IMG/VR virus record: IMGVR_UViG_3300037486_000296
Coordinates: 1 to 33,732 of that record
DNA: 33,732 nucleotides
Source: a virus
Reading direction: 5' to 3' (one strand)
Below the pieces are notes generated by a model that did not search any database, was not told where the DNA came from, and saw only the letters and a program-made list of their open reading frames with translations. This document shows positions 28,310 through 33,732 of this stretch, piece after piece. Within the stretch, counting starts at the first letter, position 1. Each line of letters starts with the position of its first letter. A program made the position numbers and the translations under genes.

Positions 28310-30933
28310 AGTTCTTCTCCAACCTCTTCCATTGTCGCATTAGATGCTTTGTCAATAATGTCCCCATAGAAGGTGCGCCATTCCTCCTTGTTCAGGCCAA
28401 CCTCCACAAGAGACGGATACTGCTCATACTTGGGACCAAACGCCCGAAGAGCAATGTTGACAACCCGCATGCCACGAGTGTTTTTAAATTGGTAGACGTT
28501 CAGCTTGAGCTGGTGGACACACACGTCCATGAGCAGGGATTCAAAGCGGCTGCGACCAAGGATGTTGCTATTTGAGCCACGCGAAAACTCGCAGTAGCTG
28601 GCATATAACCACTTATCCCAGTTGATGTACAGGTTTGATACACCTCCCGGCGCATGCTTAGCCAAGCCAACAGGAGTTGAAATACCTGGATCAAAGACCA
28701 CACAGTGCTGCATCCAATCCAAGATCTGGTTGGATTTAAGGATCTGCTCCTTGTGATGCTTGGCAAAGAAGTCAACTTTATCGTTGGTCTCCATCAGGTA
28801 TTCGCGCATCTCAGCTTCCGTCATATCCAAGACCCAGTTCACGAGACCAGGAAGCAAAGCCGCAAACTCACCGAAAGGATGACCGCGATCATCCATATCG
28901 ATAAGGGTGCGTTGCTCAGCGGAGCTACCAGTGAAAGGCTGATCGAATGGGATAGTAAGACGACGGCGAGCCAAGCCCGAAGTTGGGTCTGTGGTTTGGA
29001 TAGGTTCATTGGCGGTGATCATGACAAGTCCATTGAACTTAAACGGTTTCTGGCTACCCGCCTGAAACTTTCTTTCGTTACGGATCAAGTCACGTCCCGT
29101 GATTGCTTTAAGGACAGAGACCGAGCCACCGTAACGCTCCACGTCATTGAAGAGCAGCAGCTTTTTCTTGTACAGGTTGGCGGTCTCAAACCTGTTCTTC
29201 TCCAGGTGCTCCAGTGAGGAGATCATGGCGTTGTCGTCACCAACCAATGCGTGGGCAAGGTTGCTGTAGGTGGACTTACCTGATTTACCTGGGCCGACAA
29301 TCTCAACAAACTTCTGGATGTCAGAGTGACTAAGCAAGACTGCCCGCAGCCAAGCCCGCAGTACCTGGACGCGACCCCAGCTATCATGCTGCGTACTCTT
29401 TAGCCATTTAATGATTGATTCACATGTGGCATACGGATCGTAATCGTATGGCAGTTGTTGCGTGATGTACATTTCCCGGTTAAAGGGAAGAAGCTCCCGC
29501 GTATCTACCTTTAAGATGCCATTCATAAACAGCAGGTAGTCATTGCTTTCATACCAGTCATCAAAGATGGTAGAGATGCGTAACTGCTCCATCAAATCTG
29601 AGATCAGATTCATGGAATACCCGCTGTGCAGCAAGCCTTCTTTGATGGCATCAAGACGGCCTTTGATGTCGCCCTTTACCTCATACTCAGACAGTTGAGA
29701 CCACAGCCCCTTCCGCTGGTATTCATACATAAAGAATGCGCCATGGGCTTGGCTATATCGCAGGTTCCCTTTGTAGTCCTGCAACAAGATGCCAGTGATG
29801 ACATCTGAGGAAGGGTTACGAGTCTTCTGATTCTTTCCTTGTTTTTCCCCAAAATCAGTACGACGTTGCCGACTGTTTGTCGGGGCCTGCCATTGAGATT
29901 CAGTTGTTTCCGTCTTGTTTAAACCCAAGTCGTCTTCCAGTTCGTTTAATAATTTGGATACATGATCAAGCATGGCATCGTCTACATTCATTGCTTTGTG
30001 ATTTTCAGAAGGCTTCCAACCGTTCTCTTTGGCGACGTGAACGATAGAGCCAACGCTCCGGCCACCGCCCTTTGAGAAAGAAAGCCAACGCCGCTGGCAC
30101 TCGCCATCCCGATACTTATCAGATTGCCGAGACCATTCATCCCAATGATCCAGCAAGGATTCATCCAGTGAATGAAGTGACTGACCAACCGTGATCCAGA
30201 TGTCGTAGTCATCGGTTGCTTCCGGTGGCATGCCCCACATTGCTTCCAATGCAAGTTGCATGTCCCGTTCAAGGGAGATTTCAGCGTTGATTGCAAAAGA
30301 AGGTCCGATGATGCGCGTTGTTTCCTTTGCCGGCACCCCTTGCTTAACATTCTTTTGAACGATGGCATTCAGTAACCAGTCCGGAAACTCAGGCAGGTTT
30401 TCAATCCACTCAAACCCCTGGTCTGGAGCGGTGAAGTAACCGGATGTCTCTGGGTGCAAACCCATTAACACACCTTGGTGTCGCTTCCACAGAATCTCCA
30501 GCTTTTCTTTGGGTCCTTCCGAGTGCCAGGTGTATTTGTTTCGGATGAATTGCTTGTGCTGATCGCGGGAAAGCTTGTACAGCTTCCGCTCACGCCCCTC
30601 CTTCCCGCTAAGAATTGTTAAGGTTTGTGGAAGTGCTTGATCAAAGGGAAGCTCCGAGAGTTCCTCGATGAGCTGGTAGACGGTAGGACCATCGACATCA
30701 ACCCAGACGAAACCATAGGGGTGGTTGTAGACCGGGCCGCCAAGCAAACCAACAGCTTTGCAGCGCCCACCCAGGATTTCCTCTTCAATTTCCTGGGGAC
30801 TGAAAGGTTTCTTTTGCCAGCCAGCCACATACGGATCTTTGTTCGGACCCAAAGGGGTCAAGGGCCAGTCGACAGGAATGTAATCAAGCTTGATTTCACC
30901 AGGCTTGAGAGCTTGCTGATTGGTATTGGTCAT
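28306..30933 (-). CDS. Primase-helicase (prim-pol N-terminus, SF3/D5-type helicase)
   Basis: 875 residues. Residues 1-200 resemble an archaeo-eukaryotic prim-pol: FVWVDVDG (D79, D81) gives the metal-binding DxD and GLLGGPVYNHPYG a preceding motif. Residues about 225-310 (YDIWITVGQSLHSLDESLLD with W-WSRQSDKY) match the primase C-terminal PriCT_2 domain. Residues about 540-680 are an SF3/D5-like ATPase: Walker A GPGKSGKST, Walker B KLLLFNDVERYG, and later LVMITANEPIQTT with the Asn sensor and the Arg finger LARRRLTIPFD. The last 100 residues are a winged-helix-like tail. It would prime and unwind phage DNA. Confidence 0.85.
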   Translation of the reverse strand: MTNTNQQALKPGEIKLDYIPVDWPLTPLGPNKDPYVAGWQKKPFSPQEIEEEILGGRCKAVGLLGGPVYNHPYGFVWVDVDGPTVYQLIEELSELPFDQALPQTLTILSGKEGRERKLYKLSRDQHKQFIRNKYTWHSEGPKEKLEILWKRHQGVLMGLHPETSGYFTAPDQGFEWIENLPEFPDWLLNAIVQKNVKQGVPAKETTRIIGPSFAINAEISLERDMQLALEAMWGMPPEATDDYDIWITVGQSLHSLDESLLDHWDEWSRQSDKYRDGECQRRWLSFSKGGGRSVGSIVHVAKENGWKPSENHKAMNVDDAMLDHVSKLLNELEDDLGLNKTETTESQWQAPTNSRQRRTDFGEKQGKNQKTRNPSSDVITGILLQDYKGNLRYSQAHGAFFMYEYQRKGLWSQLSEYEVKGDIKGRLDAIKEGLLHSGYSMNLISDLMEQLRISTIFDDWYESNDYLLFMNGILKVDTRELLPFNREMYITQQLPYDYDPYATCESIIKWLKSTQHDSWGRVQVLRAWLRAVLLSHSDIQKFVEIVGPGKSGKSTYSNLAHALVGDDNAMISSLEHLEKNRFETANLYKKKLLLFNDVERYGGSVSVLKAITGRDLIRNERKFQAGSQKPFKFNGLVMITANEPIQTTDPTSGLARRRLTIPFDQPFTGSSAEQRTLIDMDDRGHPFGEFAALLPGLVNWVLDMTEAEMREYLMETNDKVDFFAKHHKEQILKSNQILDWMQHCVVFDPGISTPVGLAKHAPGGVSNLYINWDKWLYASYCEFSRGSNSNILGRSRFESLLMDVCVHQLKLNVYQFKNTRGMRVVNIALRAFGPKYEQYPSLVEVGLNKEEWRTFYGDIIDKASNATMEEVGEEL

Positions 30934-31115
30934 ACCTGGGACTCCTGTCGGACCTCTACTTTAAAGTTTTTATCTGCAAAAACCGCTTCTTTTAAGAGAT
31001 AAAAGGCGTGAAGGTGCATGTCAGTGGGCAGATAAAAGCAGTCTCCATCCGCCGCACTTGACATGCGACTCATGAGACTATTCATCCACTCACCCGTACA
31101 GACGTTGATGTCCAT
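30930..31115 (-). CDS. Small 61-aa protein upstream of the primase
   Basis: 61 residues. MDINVCTGEWMNSLMSRMSS, then DCFYLPTDMHLHAFYLLKEA with KVEVRQE at the end; a small alpha/beta protein of unknown role that I have a memory of in cyanophage genomes next to replication genes. The His pair in MHLHAF might bind metal. Its stop overlaps the primase start by 4 bases (ATGA). A TAGGAT box on the minus strand is 28 bases before its ATG. Confidence 0.65.
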   Translation of the reverse strand: MDINVCTGEWMNSLMSRMSSAADGDCFYLPTDMHLHAFYLLKEAVFADKNFKVEVRQESQV

Positions 31116-31189
31116 GGGGAGGGCTTGACTTGAATGTTTTTTTATCCTACGGCGCCCAACCCAGAGATCCCATTACAAGTTTCTGGAAA

Positions 31190-31363
31190 TCAGTAAGTCT
31201 TATGCGACTCACCAATTGGATCGATAATTTCAAATTGTTCCATTAGTCTTTCGTAAACTTGCAACGCATCTTCCCGCGTAACAACAACTGTTTGGCATGC
31301 AACATCCCATGCGTGACGCTTGCGGTTCTCCAACTTGTTGTTTATTTTTCTGTTAGTGTTCAT
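31190..31363 (-). CDS. Small 57-aa protein, unknown
   Basis: 57 codons from ATG 31363 to TGA 31190, just below common length cut-offs. MNTNRKINNKLENRKRHAWD, then VACQTVVVTREDALQVYERL and EQFEIIDPIGESHKTY: a basic start and an amphipathic helix. No domain recognised. The promoter box TATAAA (31386-31391 on the minus strand) ends 22 bases before the start and lies next to the opposite-strand box for the gene at 31404. Confidence 0.6.
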   Translation of the reverse strand: MNTNRKINNKLENRKRHAWDVACQTVVVTREDALQVYERLMEQFEIIDPIGESHKTY

Positions 31364-31376
31364 AAACTTATTTCGA

Positions 31377-31391
31377 TATAATTAGTTTATA
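31377..31391. promoter_or_regulatory. Divergent -10 boxes for the 31363 and 31404 genes
   Basis: TATAAT (31377-31382, plus) ends 21 bases before ATG 31404, and TATAAA (31386-31391, minus) ends 22 bases before ATG 31363. The two boxes are three bases apart, so polymerase cannot occupy both at once. TAAACTA is present on the minus strand at 31384-31390. Confidence 0.5.
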
Positions 31392-31403
31392 AGTCTTATT
31401 ACC

Positions 31404-31862
31404 ATGAAAGACAATCGTAGCCGCAAAGAACGCAAAGAACCTGTAAAAGGTGCTGTAGATAAAGCAGGCGGCAAACAAGGAATGCCTAAGCCCCGCCGCA
31501 AAGCTGCAAAACCTACTGGTGAAAACAGTCGGCCAAACACTGGCAAACCTGCCCGCAACAAAGATGTTCCCGCTGCTGGCGCGCGTCCTACCAAGACTTC
31601 CTCTCGCCCAGCTCCTGCCCCAACAACTGCTCCAACTTCTGGTGCGCGTCCGACCAAGTTAGTGCCTCGCCCAGAGCGTCCTTCTACTGCAGGTCAACGT
31701 CCCACTGCGACTCGTTCCAAGCCAACCAAGAGACCTTCATCGGCACCCACCAAGTCGCCTCAGGCTTCAGCTTCGTCCAATTATATGAACATGCTGAATC
31801 AGATGCGTTCTCAAACTTCTTCTGCCCAAGGCGCCGGTCCTTTGTCTTTCCCTAGTCTCTGA
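31404..31862 (+). CDS. Basic, intrinsically disordered protein (histone-H1-like composition)
   Basis: 152 residues of Lys, Arg, Pro, Ala, Thr and Ser, with almost no large hydrophobics until the end. The segment GARPTK occurs twice (GARPTKTSSRPAP and GARPTKLVPRPER) with further RPT/KPT units (QRPTATRSKPTKRP), forming a tail like those of H1-type or AlgP-type DNA-binding proteins. The C-terminal 25 residues (SNYMNMLNQMRSQTSSAQGA) form a short helix. A role in DNA compaction or as an internal virion protein is possible. Its stop directly abuts the stop of the convergent nuclease gene. Confidence 0.65.
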   Translation: MKDNRSRKERKEPVKGAVDKAGGKQGMPKPRRKAAKPTGENSRPNTGKPARNKDVPAAGARPTKTSSRPAPAPTTAPTSGARPTKLVPRPERPSTAGQRPTATRSKPTKRPSSAPTKSPQASASSNYMNMLNQMRSQTSSAQGAGPLSFPSL

Positions 31863-32717
31863 TTAGATCAGGTCAGGATCGTAGACATTACAGTTTTCAA
31901 TCTGAGTGTAATACTCGGCTACGATCTTCAGCCAATCTTCTCTTAGGGAATCCAGGAAGCGCCTGGAAATCTTAAAGACTTGAGTACGAACAGGCGTCGA
32001 CACCAAGATTGCCGCCTGTTGTACTCTCATGCCAAGGGTCTGTTCAATAGCGATATCATACGCAGCGAGCTGCTTGCAAGTCTTTTTAAATTTCAGATGC
32101 CCACCCAAGAGATCACGCCACTCAGGCGTACCTTTCTCTAAGTCTTTAGGCCACTTGCGGCTATAGGGTTTGACGCTGGTCTTTAGGTCAGCAAGTGTCA
32201 GTTTATTGTTAGCCACAGCAATAATATCAGGAGCACCAGCCCAAGCGCGTCCTTCTCCGTCACAACCCCAGACGCGAGCAACGTCATCAGCGCCAATAGT
32301 GAAGTCAAACTTATCCAGAACCGGAGACTCGGCCCAAAGGATTTCCTGGAATTGATCCAGAATCGCTGGCATGCCAGCCCAAAAGTCCGAATATTCATCT
32401 TTGATTTCCGGAGTCTTGTTACCTTTGAGGTACTGCTCCATACCATAGTGAATGGCAGTGCCCCGCTCGGCTGCTTGTTCTTTGACACCTGGGTTATTTT
32501 TAGACCACATCTCAAGCTTCCGTTTATTTGCTTCGGAAGCTGTTTCACTAATGATAGTAGTTACGGACGGCGCTGGTCCAGTGGGTAACGGCGTCGTGTA
32601 ATGACGTTTTCCGTTAAGCGTAATTCTGGCAGCGGTCCTATTAATAGACCGCATCATTTCTGGCTGCTGGTCCTTGGCATCAATCCAAGGATCTGATGTA
32701 TTCAGTTTAGCAACCAT
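31863..32717 (-). CDS. PD-(D/E)XK (RecB/Cas4-like) nuclease
   Basis: 284 residues. RGTAIHYGMEQYLKG (H near residue 89) is the His-containing helix of RecB-family nucleases, GAPDIIAVANNKLTLADLKT holds the core D and (D)xK: D at GAPD, then DLKTS with D and K, and CKQLAAYDIAIEQ is the QxxxY motif typical of Cas4/RecB-type exonucleases. It is likely a DNA exonuclease for recombination or host DNA degradation. On the minus strand a TATATT is 23 bases before the ATG at 32717. It is convergent with the basic protein gene. Confidence 0.8.
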   Translation of the reverse strand: MVAKLNTSDPWIDAKDQQPEMMRSINRTAARITLNGKRHYTTPLPTGPAPSVTTIISETASEANKRKLEMWSKNNPGVKEQAAERGTAIHYGMEQYLKGNKTPEIKDEYSDFWAGMPAILDQFQEILWAESPVLDKFDFTIGADDVARVWGCDGEGRAWAGAPDIIAVANNKLTLADLKTSVKPYSRKWPKDLEKGTPEWRDLLGGHLKFKKTCKQLAAYDIAIEQTLGMRVQQAAILVSTPVRTQVFKISRRFLDSLREDWLKIVAEYYTQIENCNVYDPDLI

Positions 32718-32737
32718 TACAGGTTTTGTATATTGGC

Positions 32738-32743
32738 TACAAT
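32738..32743 (+). promoter_or_regulatory. -10-like TACAAT before the 29-aa membrane ORF
   Basis: TACAAT ends 21 bases before ATG 32765; the divergent nuclease gene's box (TATATT) lies in the same stretch. Confidence 0.35.
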
Positions 32744-32764
32744 ATAGCAGATTTCAAACTAAGA

Positions 32765-32854
32765 ATGGAAGATTTTAAACTCGTTGTTTTGACAATATTG
32801 TTGGCTATGCTTGTGGCATCGATCATCCAGCTAGCACCCCATTGGATCCACTGA
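32765..32854 (+). CDS. 29-aa single-span membrane peptide candidate
   Basis: ATG 32765 to TGA 32854. MEDFKLVVLTILLAMLVASI, then IQLAPHWIH: a short acidic start and one membrane helix of about 20 residues (residues 6-25). Tiny membrane peptides of this kind occur in phages, but nothing identifies this one. The -10-like box upstream and an open hydrophobic frame just after it support a coding role. No Shine-Dalgarno is clear. Confidence 0.4.
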   Translation: MEDFKLVVLTILLAMLVASIIQLAPHWIH

Positions 32855-33018
32855 CAAAAATCCGACTGGGCATTGAGGGCTGGTTGTCCTGCCTAGGCGT
32901 TTTGTTGCAAATTACCTGGACTTGCATCAAGATCAAATGGATTGCGTTTTTGGCATGGCTTGCAACATTACTCGTTTCTATTACTGTGATCCACTCATTG
33001 ATCTCAAGTCATTCATAA
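32842..33018 (+). CDS. Possible two-span membrane protein overlapping the next gene
   Basis: A 58-residue frame from TTG 32842 to TAA 33018 with two hydrophobic helices: GWLSCLGVLLQITWTCIKI and IAFLAWLATLLVSITVIHSL. It overlaps the end of the 29-aa ORF and most of its second half overlaps the 32937 gene in another frame. No start signal other than TTG is available and no ribosome site is visible. It could be a holin-like overlapping gene or an accident of T-rich sequence. Confidence 0.25.
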   Translation: MDPLTKIRLGIEGWLSCLGVLLQITWTCIKIKWIAFLAWLATLLVSITVIHSLISSHS

Positions 33019-33137
33019 AGCTTGAGCACCGCAGCAGAAATGGTGTGGCTTTTGATGACGTGGACACAGCAAAAGCAAACGCCTTCGAGGATTGTTTAAC
33101 CCAAGAAGGCGAGCCCTACTTACGCGTTGACCTTTAG
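32937..33137 (+). CDS. Small 66-aa protein, unknown
   Basis: 66 residues from ATG 32937; an in-frame TTG at 32922 is less likely. MDCVFGMACNITRFYYCDPL, then LKSFIKLEHRSRNGVAFDDV and AFEDCLTQEGEPYLRVDL: four Cys, a basic middle, and an acidic C-terminus. No known domain. It is convergent with the gmd gene and their stops overlap by 3 bases (33134-33137). Confidence 0.5.
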   Translation: MDCVFGMACNITRFYYCDPLIDLKSFIKLEHRSRNGVAFDDVDTAKANAFEDCLTQEGEPYLRVDL

Positions 33138-33732
33138 ACAGTTGCCAAATCGTAGGTAATCATTTCTTTCACAAGATCCTCAAAGCCAATGCGTGGTTCC
33201 CAACCAAGCTCCCGATACGCTTTGGTGCAATCACCCAGGAGAGTGTCGACTTCAGCTGGACGGTAGAACTGTGGGTTGATGGCAATGACTGTTTTGCCCA
33301 GCTTATGGCTGTACCCAATTTCATTGACACCTTCCCCTTGCCACTCCAGTTCCAGCGCTAGGTAGTCAGCAGCAATCTCACAAAACTGTCGGACGCTGTG
33401 CTGGATACCCGTTGCAATCACATAGTCTTGGGGCGTTTCTTGCTGGAGGATCAGCCGCATAGCTTCCACATAATCTTTCGCGTGCCCCCAGTCGCGTTTA
33501 GCTTCTAGGTTCCCAAGCTCCAGCACAGGGATTTTATTGCGCATTACAGCAACTAATCCTTTAGTCACCTTCTTGGTTACAAAGTTATCACCACGGATGG
33601 GGCTTTCATGATTAAATAGGATGCCGTTGGCACCAAACATGTCATAGCTCTCGCGGTAATTAACGGTCAGCCAATAGCCAAACAATTTGGCGACACCGTA
33701 AGGACTCCTAGGGTAGAAGCCAGTCTCTTCAT
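33134..33732 (-). CDS. gmd: GDP-mannose 4,6-dehydratase, C-terminal part, 5' truncated by window edge
   Basis: The frame runs in from the window end on the minus strand; visible product about 198 residues. YPRSPYGVAKLFGYW at the edge holds the catalytic YxxxK of extended short-chain dehydrogenases. GILFNHESPIRGDNFVTKKV, LGNLEAKRDWGHAKDYVEAM and YVIATGIQHSVRQFCEIAA are diagnostic of GMD. FYRPAEVDTLLGDCTKAYRE also fits. The enzyme converts GDP-mannose to GDP-4-keto-6-deoxymannose. In this window it complements the PMI-like cupin and the glycosyltransferase. Confidence 0.9.
   Translation of the reverse strand, partial: EETGFYPRSPYGVAKLFGYWLTVNYRESYDMFGANGILFNHESPIRGDNFVTKKVTKGLVAVMRNKIPVLELGNLEAKRDWGHAKDYVEAMRLILQQETPQDYVIATGIQHSVRQFCEIAADYLALELEWQGEGVNEIGYSHKLGKTVIAINPQFYRPAEVDTLLGDCTKAYRELGWEPRIGFEDLVKEMITYDLATV

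Overview
The window looks like about a third of the genome of a tailed phage infecting a cyanobacterium, most likely an unclassified picocyanophage from fresh or brackish water. Evidence: a capsid-protein C-terminus followed by densely packed virion genes, tail-fibre proteins built from Thr-Gly repeats ending in glycine-rich and other tip domains, small conserved cyanophage-type proteins, several peptidoglycan hydrolases, and host-derived metabolic genes (speD, an NblA-like gene, GDP-mannose 4,6-dehydratase, a mannose-phosphate cupin, a glycosyltransferase). No terminase, portal or DNA polymerase I/B is visible, so the morphotype cannot be called. I see no tRNA, rRNA, CRISPR array or insertion sequence.

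Layout. (1) 1-7145, plus strand: major capsid C-terminus, a second virion protein, a helix-hairpin-helix protein, an M15-like peptidase, connector-like and disordered virion proteins, a lytic transglycosylase and two large unknown structural proteins. (2) 7146-13508, mixed strands: HTH regulator, HNH nuclease, small basic proteins, GH24 lysozyme, NblA-like protein, DUF3310, dCTP deaminase, a Dam-like methyltransferase with altered motif IV, and a four-gene minus operon headed by an HTH protein. (3) 13561-22487, plus strand: a tail-fibre array with three paralogous fibre cassettes, a glycine-rich adhesin, assembly-chaperone-like proteins and a NUMOD-type homing endonuclease. (4) 22578-24195: lysis region with a two-domain endolysin and a holin-like 54-aa protein on the opposite strand. 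(5) 24192-26175, minus strand: an unknown conserved protein and two zinc/HNH-like proteins. (6) 26319-31363, minus strand: small proteins, primase-helicase, speD, glycosyltransferase and cupin, ending in a good intrinsic terminator. (7) 31404-33732: a basic disordered protein, a PD-(D/E)XK nuclease, small membrane ORFs, and the C-terminus of gmd running off the window.

How the genes may work together (inference): the primase-helicase, dCTP deaminase and exonuclease serve DNA replication and nucleotide supply. SpeD and the NblA-like protein would adjust host polyamines and phycobilisomes. Gmd, the cupin and the glycosyltransferase fit a GDP-mannose/deoxyhexose route modifying a host or virion glycan. 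The fibre array supplies host recognition.

The strongest non-gene signals are: a recurrent -10-like hexamer (TATAAT, TAGAAT and close variants) placed about 20-29 bases, occasionally up to 40, before many start codons on both strands without an obvious -35; perfect dyads that fill the space between such a hexamer and the ATG at two genes; and a near-identical 37-base leader carried by two tail-fibre cassettes. Several real genes are too short for usual gene calling: a 46-aa Cys-rich protein, a 54-aa holin-like protein, a 57-aa protein, and 29- to 41-aa peptides.
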